From NCBI GenBank assembly GCA_002492415.1, contig DKYK01000073.1, positions 1 through 6,448 on the forward strand: DNA of 6,448 nucleotides, written 5' to 3'. The translations under genes were made by a program, and so were the position numbers. Shown here piece by piece: positions 1 to 5,992 of this stretch (its first letter is position 1; every line of letters starts with the position of its first letter). The notes beneath the pieces were generated by a model. That model was not told where the DNA came from, searched no databases, and saw only the letters and a list, made by a program, of their open reading frames with translations. Source of the stretch: Christensenella sp. UBA7102. GTDB lineage: Bacteria > Bacillota > Clostridia > Christensenellales > UBA1750.

Positions 1-393
<393 letters not shown>

Positions 394-394
394 T

Positions 395-1459
395 TTACTT
401 GCCCTCCTTGATGCTGGAAAGATAGTTGAGAATGTCCTTAACCGTAGGCACAACGCCGCCGGTGCGCCCATAGAAGGACACGGGCTTTATGCCCTGAACG
501 GCAATCTTTACATCGTCTACCATCTGTCCGCAGGACATTTCGATGGAAACGACCGCCTTGACGGAGGGCTGGTTGGCCGCTTCAAACACTGCCTTATAGG
601 GATAGGGCCACACGGTGATGGGCCGCACGATGCCCACCTTCAGGCCCAGCTTCTCCTGCGCCTCCTTTGCCGCGCGCATGCACACGCGCGCCATGGTGCC
701 ATAGGCCACCAGAATCACATCCGCGCCCTCGGTATCGATGAGCTGATAGCGCACCTCGTTTTCCTCAATGACCTTGTACTTCTCATTGAGCTTGTTGTTG
801 TGCGCTTCGCAGTCATTGGGGTCGATATAGAGCGAATTGATGATGGCGCGCTCGTTGCGACCGGGCTGTCCCGCCGCCCAGGGCTTGACGGGCAGCGCCT
901 CCGTGCGCGCCTGCGGCATGTTGACGGGCTCCATGATCTGGCCCAGCATGCCATCGCCCAGCAGCATCACGGGATTGCGGTACTTGTCCGCCAAATCAAA
1001 GGCCGTGCCCATCAGATCCACCGCCTCCTGCACATTGGCAGGGGCAAAGCAGATCAGGCGATAGTCGCCGTGACCGCCGCCGCGAGTGGACTGGAAGTAG
1101 TCGGACTGCGCCGGCTGGATGGAGCCCAGCCCAGGGCCGCCGCGCACCATGTTGACCACGACCAGCGGGAGCTCCGCGCCCACCGCGTAGGAAATGCCCT
1201 CCTGCTTGAGGGAGATTCCCGGGCTGGAAGAGGAGGTCATCACGCGCGCGCCCGCGCCGGCCGCGCCGTAGACCATATTGATGGCGCTGACCTCGGACTC
1301 GGCCTGCAGAAAGCAGCCGCCCACCTTGGGCATGCGCTTGGACATGTATTCGGGAATCTGGTTCTGGGGCGTGATGGGATAGCCGAAGAAGAAGCGGCAT
1401 CCGGCGAGGATGGCGGCTTCCGCAATGGCCTCGTTGCCCTTCATAAGTACCTTTGCCAT
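395..1459 (-). CDS. vorB: 2-oxoacid:ferredoxin oxidoreductase, alpha subunit (VorB type)
   Basis: The 354-residue protein is the pyrimidine-binding/transketolase-like alpha subunit that pairs with the beta subunit to form the TPP active site. The N-terminal signature FFGYPITPQNQIPEYM (about residues 24-39) and the stretch MTSSSSPGISLKQEG are hallmarks of the family. AGAELPLVVVNMVRGGPGLG, QPAQSDYFQ and ADKYRNPVMLLGDGM follow in the expected order, with the C-terminal dehydrogenase domain (VRPITVWPYP, then SIEMSCGQMVDDVK) after about residue 240. The length is normal for a split-gene enzyme (about 350). The start at ATG 1459-1457 has a GGAGG (1475-1471) placed directly after the ferredoxin stop codon, 11 nt upstream. 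The protein fits the VorB group (3-methyl-2-oxobutanoate:ferredoxin oxidoreductase) best, but KorA (2-oxoglutarate) proteins are very similar, so the symbol and substrate are provisional. The family assignment is firm. Confidence 0.95.
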   Translation of the reverse strand: MAKVLMKGNEAIAEAAILAGCRFFFGYPITPQNQIPEYMSKRMPKVGGCFLQAESEVSAINMVYGAAGAGARVMTSSSSPGISLKQEGISYAVGAELPLVVVNMVRGGPGLGSIQPAQSDYFQSTRGGGHGDYRLICFAPANVQEAVDLMGTAFDLADKYRNPVMLLGDGMLGQIMEPVNMPQARTEALPVKPWAAGQPGRNERAIINSLYIDPNDCEAHNNKLNEKYKVIEENEVRYQLIDTEGADVILVAYGTMARVCMRAAKEAQEKLGLKVGIVRPITVWPYPYKAVFEAANQPSVKAVVSIEMSCGQMVDDVKIAVQGIKPVSFYGRTGGVVPTVKDILNYLSSIKEGK

Positions 1460-1475
1460 GTTGGAATTGCCCTCC

Positions 1476-1682
1476 TTATTTCTCTATGGTGATGACCACA
1501 TCGGGACACATGCGCGCGCAGCTGGCGCAGCCGATGCAGGCGTCCTGATCCACACACTCGGCGGGGTGATAGCCCTTGGCGTTGATGCGCACGGGAGCCA
1601 TCTGCAAGATGTGCTTGGGGCAGAAGTTCACGCACAGCCCGCAGCCCTTGCACTTTTCTTCATTAAAGGTCACTTTCGCCAT
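1476..1682 (-). CDS. 2x[4Fe-4S] ferredoxin-like delta subunit of the 2-oxoacid oxidoreductase
   Basis: A 68-residue polyferredoxin with two complete cluster motifs: C11-x2-C14-x2-C17-x3-C21-P and C49-x2-C52-x2-C55-x3-C59-P, plus an extra Cys43 between them. It acts as the electron-transfer subunit (VorD/KorD/PorD type), taking electrons from the TPP/cluster-containing beta subunit and handing them to soluble ferredoxin. It is first in the operon; the alpha gene starts 16 nt after its stop. The start ATG 1682-1680 follows a purine-rich site (AAGGAAGGG in mRNA sense, ending 6 nt before it). The linker between the motifs (MAPVRINAKGYHPA) is typical of this subunit and unlike clostridial 2[4Fe-4S] free ferredoxins, which supports a role as a complex subunit. 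Confidence 0.93.
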   Translation of the reverse strand: MAKVTFNEEKCKGCGLCVNFCPKHILQMAPVRINAKGYHPAECVDQDACIGCASCARMCPDVVITIEK

Positions 1683-1699
1683 TTTCTACCCTTCCTTCC

Positions 1700-1718
1700 G
1701 TCTGCGTTTCCAGCAGAC
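1700..1718 (-). promoter_or_regulatory. Leader hairpin abutting the ferredoxin-gene ribosome binding site
   Basis: In the minus-strand transcript GTCTGC (1718-1713) and GCAGAC (1705-1700) form a perfect 6-bp stem with a 7-nt loop (TGGAAAC). The stem ends on the base directly before the GGAAGG of the Shine-Dalgarno region. There is no U tract, so it is not a terminator. It may stabilise the 5' end or modulate translation; that role is inference. Confidence 0.35.
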
Positions 1719-1764
1719 CCTACACTAGAATCCAAAACACGCGGTTAAACGATGCTTTCTCCTT

Positions 1765-1793
1765 AGTGTACACATATCCGTCTTTTCTGTCAA
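1765..1793 (-). promoter_or_regulatory. Sigma-70/A-type promoter of the 2-oxoacid oxidoreductase operon
   Basis: On the minus strand, TTGACA (1793-1788) is followed after exactly 17 nt by TACACT (1770-1765), a perfect -35 and a -10 with 4 of 6 consensus bases. Transcription would start near 1758, giving a leader of about 75 nt before the ferredoxin start codon. The -10 overlaps the palindrome GTGTACAC (1766-1773). Confidence 0.7.
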
Positions 1794-1876
1794 TGTTTTG
1801 ACGCGCCACAGCGTATTAAGTTTCGTTTACAAGTTTCACTTCTCTTCTCCATATCCCTGGTATTTACAGTGTCCTG

Positions 1877-1905
1877 TTGACAAATAATATAAACGATGAT
1901 ATAAT
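1877..1905 (+). promoter_or_regulatory. Perfect-consensus sigma-70/A promoter of the DUF2087-ABC importer operon
   Basis: TTGACA (1877-1882), a 17-nt spacer and TATAAT (1900-1905) match the housekeeping promoter consensus at all 12 positions. The start point would be near 1912, leaving a leader of only about 30 nt before ATG 1941. So strong a promoter on a regulator-plus-transporter operon implies repression, which fits the overlapping inverted repeat described separately. No other plus-strand promoter is evident before the five following genes. Confidence 0.85.
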
Positions 1906-1916
1906 TTGTTTATCAA
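1877..1916. promoter_or_regulatory. Imperfect inverted repeat spanning the promoter, candidate operator
   Basis: The outer arms TTGACAAA (1877-1884) and TTTATCAA (1909-1916) are inverted copies matching at 7 of 8 positions. The inner arms ATAATAT (1884-1890) and ATATAAT (1899-1905) match at 6 of 7. The element covers the -35, the -10 and the probable start site, so a dimeric protein bound here would block RNA polymerase. Its AT-richness means part of the symmetry could be chance. Autoregulation by the HTH protein encoded just downstream is inference. Confidence 0.4.
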
Positions 1917-1940
1917 GCAATGTGAGGTGAGGAGGGTTTG

Positions 1941-2708
1941 ATGGAACTACTGGGTGAGCTGACGGCACAGGAGCTGGCTCGCGGGTATTATAAACATGCA
2001 TCGGGGCGGTATATCTGCTGCCTGTGCGGCGATGAATTTGAACCGGGTCAAGTCTATGCAATGGATGGGCGCTTTTACGAGGCGGAGCGCGCCGCGCAAA
2101 AGCACGTAGCGGCGCACGGCGGCTCTTTTGAGGCGCTGCTCGCGCTCGATCGGCGCTTTACGGGATTGACGGACAATCAGGAAACCCTGCTGCGCCTGAT
2201 GCGTCAGGGTCGCAGCGATGCGGAGATTGCGGCGGAGCTGGGCGTATCCCCTTCCACGGTGCGGCATCAGCGCTTCATGTTCCGCGAGAAGGCCAAGCAG
2301 GCACGCGCCTATTTGGCGCTGTTCGAGTTGAGCGTGGGCCGCGCCACGCCCGCGGTGGATCAAATCGTCCCCGTCCCCAGCCGCGCTGCCATGGTCGACG
2401 ATCGCTATCAGGTGACGCGAGGCGAGGAACAGGAGATACTCAAGACCTCATTCGAAAGCCTTTCGCCGCTGCGCCTGCGCGTCTTTCCCCGCAAGGAGAA
2501 GAAGAAAATCGTAGTTCTGCGCCGCATTGCGCAGGAATTTGCACCGGAGCGGCCCTACACCGAGAAACAGGTCAGCGCCCTGCTGCGCGAAATCTATCCG
2601 GACTTTGCCACGCTGCGGCGGTATCTGATCGAATACGGCTTTATGACGCGCAGCGCGGATGGCAGCCGCTATCTCCGCTGCGACGGGGAAAGGAGTGAAC
2701 TCTCTTGA
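1941..2708 (+). CDS. Composite regulator: CxxC/HxxxH finger-like N-terminus, LuxR-type HTH, DUF2087
   Basis: A 255-residue cytoplasmic protein, probably a transcriptional regulator. Residues 26-59 hold C26-x2-C29 (within YICCLCGDEF) and H55-x3-H59 (KHVAAH), the ligand spacing of a C2H2-like zinc site with a long loop. Residues 76-112 form a LuxR/GerE-type HTH (LTDNQETLLRLMRQGRSDAE, then IAAELGVSPSTVRHQ). After a linker, residues about 174-250 match DUF2087, a small winged-helix-like domain found beside or fused to regulators (LRVFPRKEKKKIVVLRRIA, FAPERPYTEKQVSALL, DFATLRRYLIEYGFM). ATG 1941 is chosen over TTG 1938: GGAGG (1931-1935) is 5 nt upstream and the N-terminus is intact. It opens the importer operon and its stop overlaps the next gene. 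No receiver or kinase partner is visible. The regulatory role, the metal site and the regulated target are inferred; the HTH and DUF2087 assignments come from motif recognition. Confidence 0.88.
   Translation: MELLGELTAQELARGYYKHASGRYICCLCGDEFEPGQVYAMDGRFYEAERAAQKHVAAHGGSFEALLALDRRFTGLTDNQETLLRLMRQGRSDAEIAAELGVSPSTVRHQRFMFREKAKQARAYLALFELSVGRATPAVDQIVPVPSRAAMVDDRYQVTRGEEQEILKTSFESLSPLRLRVFPRKEKKKIVVLRRIAQEFAPERPYTEKQVSALLREIYPDFATLRRYLIEYGFMTRSADGSRYLRCDGERSELS
2691..2695 (+). promoter_or_regulatory. Ribosome binding site that fixes a TTG start
   Basis: AGGAG lies 9 nt before TTG 2705 but 18 nt before the first ATG (2714), so TTG is the better start for the second DUF2087 gene. The site lies within the last codons of the upstream gene. 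Confidence 0.65.
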
Positions 2709-3004
2709 CGGACATGCAGAAACAGGATGCACAACTGCTGCGCAGTCTTCTCGACGACCAGGGGCGCATCAAAATCTGGCCCTCCAAACGTGCACGCAAG
2801 GAGGCCGCCGCGCGGTACCTGGCGACAAAGTTTGCGCCCGGCCGCATTTACACCGAAAAAGAGGTCAACGGCATCATCGATCATTGGCATACCTTTGGCG
2901 ACTATTTTCTGCTGCGCCGCACGCTCGTCGAACTGCAGCTGATGCAGCGCGACGCCCGGGGCAGCCAGTACACGCTCACCCATCAGGAGGAATCGGAAAC
3001 ATGA
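2705..3004 (+). CDS. Standalone DUF2087 domain protein
   Basis: A 99-residue protein that is little more than one DUF2087 domain (about residues 10-90). It is clearly related to the C-terminus of the preceding protein: IKIWPSKRARKE aligns with LRVFPRKEKKKI, KFAPGRIYTEKEV with EFAPERPYTEKQV, and FLLRRTLVELQLMQRD with ATLRRYLIEYGFMTRS, both ending in a (S/G)xY(T)L segment. It therefore looks like a duplicated module without its own HTH or finger. The TTG start overlaps the previous stop (TTGA, 2705-2708) and its own TGA overlaps the next ATG (ATGA, 3001-3004), so it is translated in step with both. Plausible roles are a partner or antagonist of the larger regulator, or an independent small DNA-binding protein; neither can be told from sequence. 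A start at ATG 2714 would remove three residues. Confidence 0.85.
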   Translation: MTDMQKQDAQLLRSLLDDQGRIKIWPSKRARKEAAARYLATKFAPGRIYTEKEVNGIIDHWHTFGDYFLLRRTLVELQLMQRDARGSQYTLTHQEESET

Positions 3005-3930
3005 ACCGAAAAATCATCGCGGCGCTGCTCGCGCTGACGCTGTTACTTGCACTCTGCGCCTGCGCTCCCACTGAGAAGAAATTACAGGGCGCTGCAACCT
3101 TTACCGACGATCTGGGCCATGAAGTGACGCCCTACTCGTGGGAGCATGTCGCCGTGCCGCAATCCAGCTTTGCACAGCTTTGGACGCTTGCGGGCGGTCA
3201 GGTCTACGCTACCTCCTCAGAAACCTTTGCCGAGGGCATCGTGCCGCTTTCCGAGGACACCATCAACCTGGGTTCCGTCAAAACACCGAGCGTGGAAGCC
3301 ATGATCGGCGCGGGTGTGGACCTAGCGCTGCTGTCGGCGGACCTGTCCGGCCATGTGGAACTGTACGATACGCTGACCGCAGCTGGCATCCCTTGCGCAT
3401 ATCTGGACGTGGAAACCTTTGACGACTACCTGCGCGCGCTGAAGCTGCTGACGAACCTGACCGGTCGTGACGACCTATATGAGCGCAACGGCGCGCAGAT
3501 TCAGGCGCGCATCGAAGCCGCCATCGCCCGCAAGGAGGGGCACAAGTCGCCCACCGTGCTGCTGCTGCGCGCCTATTCCTCAGGCGTCAAGGCCAAGGGC
3601 AGCGATAACCTGGCCGGCGCGATGCTGCAGGACATGGGCTGCGTCAACATAGCCGACAGCGACGACAGCCTGCTGGAAAATCTCTCCATGGAGATTATCA
3701 TTGAACGCGATCCCGATTTTATATTTGTGACCACGATGGGCGAGTCCGACGAAGCTGCGCTCCAATCCGTGCAGGATATGCTGATGAGTAACCCAGCCTG
3801 GGCGGGACTGTCTGCCGTGAAAAACGATCGCTACGTCGTACTTCCCAAGGACCTGTTTCATCTAAAGCCCAACGATCGCTGGGGAGAGAGTTATGAGATG
3901 CTTGCGGATATTCTCTATGGCGAAGAATAG
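3001..3930 (+). CDS. ABC importer substrate-binding lipoprotein (iron-siderophore/cobalamin FecB/BtuF type)
   Basis: A 309-residue extracytoplasmic binding protein of the TroA-like/periplasmic-binding-protein 2 family. Residues 1-20 are a lipoprotein signal peptide (MNRK, then a Leu/Ala core) ending in the lipobox L-C-A-C with Cys21 as the probable lipidated residue; Cys19 is less suitable because Leu would be at -1. The mature part starts with ATFTDDLGHEVTPY, the usual first strand, followed by INLGSVKTPSVEAMIGAGVD and DLALLSADLSGH in the first lobe, and GAMLQDMGCVNIAD, ERDPDFIFVTTMG and LSAVKNDRYVVLPK in the second. The order and length are normal. ATG 3001 is chosen because AGGAGG (2985-2990) is 10 nt upstream and the signal peptide begins there; the frame is open further upstream but overlaps the DUF2087 gene. 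The substrate is unknown; ferric siderophore, heme or corrinoid are all possible. Confidence 0.94.
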   Translation: MNRKIIAALLALTLLLALCACAPTEKKLQGAATFTDDLGHEVTPYSWEHVAVPQSSFAQLWTLAGGQVYATSSETFAEGIVPLSEDTINLGSVKTPSVEAMIGAGVDLALLSADLSGHVELYDTLTAAGIPCAYLDVETFDDYLRALKLLTNLTGRDDLYERNGAQIQARIEAAIARKEGHKSPTVLLLRAYSSGVKAKGSDNLAGAMLQDMGCVNIADSDDSLLENLSMEIIIERDPDFIFVTTMGESDEAALQSVQDMLMSNPAWAGLSAVKNDRYVVLPKDLFHLKPNDRWGESYEMLADILYGEE

Positions 3931-4915
3931 GCAGCTGGTTATACTTCTGGGCTGTGCCGCTCTACTGCTGGTCAGTCTCGCGCTGAGTCTGTGTCTGGGC
4001 GCAGTGTGGTTGTCTCCCGCGCAGCTGCTGGAGGGCGCGTTCTGCCCCGGAACCGTGCCGGGCCGCATCCTGTGGCACACGCGGCTGCCGCGCATGCTGG
4101 CTACGCTGCTGGCGGGCAGTGCGTTGGCCGCCTCCGGCGTCCTCATCCAGACCGTGCTGGGCAATCCGCTGGCTGGGCCGAACATCATCGGCGTCAACGC
4201 CGGCGCGGGCTTTGCGGTGGCGCTGCTAAGCGCGTTCACTCCGTTGACCGCAAGGCTCACGCCTCTGGCCGCATTTCTCGGCGCGCTCGCAGCGATGCTG
4301 CTGGTCTACTTTGCCGCAAAAGCCACGGGCGCTTCGCGGGTTACGCTGGTACTGGCGGGCGTGGCCGTGGCAAGTCTGCTCAATGCGGGTACTGATGCCG
4401 TGGTCACGCTCATCCCCGACGCGCTGCCGGGCAGTTCGAGTTTCCGCATCGGCGGCGTGGAGGGCGTCTCCATGGTGCAGCTGCGCCCCGCCGCAGTCTA
4501 TATCGCGCTGGGTCTGCTTGCAGCCTTTGCGCTGCGTCCCGCGATGGACGTGCTCGCATTGGGCGACGAGACGGCGCAGTCCCTGGGTCTGCGGGTGGAG
4601 CCCACGCGCTTTGCGCTGCTGCTGACGGCAGCGTTGCTGGCAGGCGCGGCCGTCAGCTTTGCCGGGCTCATTGGATTTGTCGGGCTCATCGTGCCGCATG
4701 CTGCACGCGCGCTGCTGGGCGGACGCGTGAAACATCTGTTGCCCACCGCAACACTGCTGGGCGGCGCGTTTCTGACGCTTTGCGACGTGCTGTCCCGCGT
4801 GCTCTTCGCGCCCTATGAGCTGCCCGTGGGCATCGTGCTCAGCTTCATAGGCTGTCCGTTCTTCCTCATTTTACTTGCCCGGCGGAAAGGAGGGCATGCG
4901 CGTGATCGAGCTTGA
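3893..4915 (+). CDS. FecCD-family ABC transporter permease
   Basis: A 340-residue, strongly hydrophobic membrane protein of the BtuC/FhuB/FecCD family, normally a homodimer forming the translocation pore. Family motifs appear in order: RLPRMLATLLAG (about 64-75), Q86 with NPLAGPNIIGVNAGAG (91-106), a region of alternating membrane helices, the ATPase-coupling segment GLIGFVGLIVPHAAR followed by LLP, and the C-terminal ELPVGIVLSFIGCPFFLILL. About nine to ten membrane segments are expected. The start at ATG 3893 has GGGGAG (3881-3886) 6 nt upstream and overlaps the binding-protein gene by 38 nt; an in-frame ATG at 3917 would shorten the overlap but lacks a ribosome binding site. No second permease gene is present, so homodimer assembly is likely. 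Confidence 0.95.
   Translation: MRCLRIFSMAKNRQLVILLGCAALLLVSLALSLCLGAVWLSPAQLLEGAFCPGTVPGRILWHTRLPRMLATLLAGSALAASGVLIQTVLGNPLAGPNIIGVNAGAGFAVALLSAFTPLTARLTPLAAFLGALAAMLLVYFAAKATGASRVTLVLAGVAVASLLNAGTDAVVTLIPDALPGSSSFRIGGVEGVSMVQLRPAAVYIALGLLAAFALRPAMDVLALGDETAQSLGLRVEPTRFALLLTAALLAGAAVSFAGLIGFVGLIVPHAARALLGGRVKHLLPTATLLGGAFLTLCDVLSRVLFAPYELPVGIVLSFIGCPFFLILLARRKGGHARDRA
4888..4893 (+). promoter_or_regulatory. Ribosome binding site pointing to a GTG start for the ATPase
   Basis: AGGAGG is 8 nt before GTG 4902 but only 2 nt before ATG 4896. Spacing favours the GTG, although the ATG is the stronger codon. The choice changes the protein by two residues. Confidence 0.55.
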
Positions 4916-5669
4916 AAACGTAACTGCGGGCTACGGCGGCGGACCAGTGCTGCACGATGTGTCTCTCTCCTTCCCCGACGGCGAAATCACAGCAATCCTT
5001 GGCCCCAACGGCTGTGGAAAAAGTACGCTGCTCAAGATCGCCGCCGGCCTGCTCTACCCGCGTTCCGGGCAGGTGCGCATCGGCGGCACAGTGCTCCCCA
5101 CTTTCAAGCCTAAGCTGCTCGCACAGCAGGTGGCCTATCTGCCCCAATCGCGTCCCGTGCCCGACCTGGACGTTGAGCAGCTGGTGCTGCACGGACGATT
5201 TCCCTATTTGAAGTACCCGCACAGACCCGGCCCAACTGACCGTGAAATCGCAGGACGCGCAATGCGCAGCGTTGGTGTGGACGCACTCGCCTCGCGCCTG
5301 CTGTCCACGCTCTCGGGCGGCGAGCTGCAAAAAGCATACATTGCGATGGCGCTCGCGCAGGACACGCCCCATGTGCTGCTGGACGAGCCCACCACCTATC
5401 TGGACATTGATCATCAGCTGGAAGTGATGCGCTTGTGCGCTGCAATGCGCGATGCGGGCAAGGCCGTCGTGCTGGTGCTACACGATTTGCCGCTCGCGTT
5501 TCGCTTTGCGGACCGCCTGCTTCTGATGCGCAGCGGCGCGCCTGTGTTCAGCGGTTCCCCCGCAAAGCTTGCGCGCAGCGGCGCGCTGGAGGACGTATTC
5601 CACGTCCGAGCCCATCCCGTGCCCTTCCCTGATGGCACTACGCACTACCTTTTCCTGGAAACGCAGTAA
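4902..5669 (+). CDS. ABC transporter ATP-binding protein (FecE/BtuD type)
   Basis: The 255-residue cytoplasmic ATPase energises the permease encoded just upstream. Numbering from GTG 4902: Walker A GPNGCGKST at 34-42, Q-loop Gln82 (AYLPQSRPVPDL), the FecE-type segment VLHGRFPYL (about 95-103), signature LSGGELQ at 137-143, Walker B HVLLDEP with Asp161 and Glu162, D-loop YLD at 166-168, and H-switch His194 (VLVLHDL). All catalytic elements are intact. The signature continues ELQKAYIAMALAQ in place of the more common QRQR/ERQR form, a mild variation. It overlaps the permease gene by 14 nt (20 nt if ATG 4896 is used). It is the last gene of the operon: the coding stretch is followed by a palindrome and an AT-rich gap. 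Iron-siderophore or corrinoid uptake is the likely class; the exact cargo is unknown. Confidence 0.95.
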   Translation: MIELENVTAGYGGGPVLHDVSLSFPDGEITAILGPNGCGKSTLLKIAAGLLYPRSGQVRIGGTVLPTFKPKLLAQQVAYLPQSRPVPDLDVEQLVLHGRFPYLKYPHRPGPTDREIAGRAMRSVGVDALASRLLSTLSGGELQKAYIAMALAQDTPHVLLDEPTTYLDIDHQLEVMRLCAAMRDAGKAVVLVLHDLPLAFRFADRLLLMRSGAPVFSGSPAKLARSGALEDVFHVRAHPVPFPDGTTHYLFLETQ

Positions 5670-5686
5670 ACGCACATCGCCCCCGT

Positions 5687-5719
5687 CCGTTCATCTGAAC
5701 GGTATTTGAATAATCTTTT
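5687..5719 (+). terminator. Possible terminator or palindrome after the importer operon
   Basis: CCGTTCA (5687-5693) and TGAACGG (5696-5702) are a perfect 7-bp inverted repeat, able to fold as a 6-bp stem with an ATCT loop 17 nt after the ATPase stop. The T-rich sequence that follows is interrupted (TATTTGAATAATC, then TTTTT), so termination may be inefficient. A 16-bp protein-binding palindrome is the alternative. Confidence 0.42.
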
Positions 5720-5970
5720 TGTAGTATTTTCTATATTTTTCCTGTAAAAACGTAAAGTCATTGCGTTTATGTGGCGTATTTTATTTGCATGATTTCTTGC
5801 CCCCCTTTGAGCACCAAAATGATTTATTCAATACGGCTATGTATGTCAATGGCTGACTAATACTCACCATATGAAATGGCGCGGAAGTCGAAACAGAGAT
5901 TTAAAATTCAGCAAAACAGGAAAGGTATTCCTCGATTTATGTGTTATTCTATATATGTAGCTACAAAGCA
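5703..5970. other. AT-rich intergenic stretch without a recognised gene
   Basis: No convincing coding sequence, RNA gene or repeat array is seen on either strand. The longest ATG-started plus-strand frame I noted here (5819-5860, 13 codons) has no ribosome binding site. A weak promoter for the following regulator may lie at TTCCTC (5928-5933) with TATATA (5950-5955) after a 16-nt spacer, but the -35 matches the consensus at only two positions. The base composition is far lower in G+C than to the left. Confidence 0.6.
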
Positions 5971-5992
5971 ATGAAAAAAGGGGGGGAAATTA

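Noticed and set aside
800..1492. 230-codon plus-strand ORF opposite the alpha subunit gene
   Set aside because: Its His/Arg/Gly/Ala-rich product has no recognisable fold and is a mirror of the GC-rich codon pattern of vorB, which has full family motifs.
2659..3000. N-terminal extension of the binding-protein frame upstream of ATG 3001
   Set aside because: It would bury the lipoprotein signal peptide 114 residues inside the protein and overlap the whole second DUF2087 gene; AGGAGG is well placed for ATG 3001.
4226..5414. Long minus-strand ORFs opposite the permease and ATPase genes
   Set aside because: They arise from third-position GC in genuine transporter genes, have no ribosome binding site and encode no recognisable protein.
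5701..5836. Imperfect inverted repeat between 5701-5715 and 5821-5836 (GGTATTTGAATAATC versus GATTTATTCAATACGG)
   Set aside because: It needs two indels to align and lies in very AT-rich DNA; probably chance, not the ends of a mobile element.
5819..5860. 13-codon ORF in the AT-rich gap
   Set aside because: No Shine-Dalgarno sequence and too short to judge; nothing supports translation.
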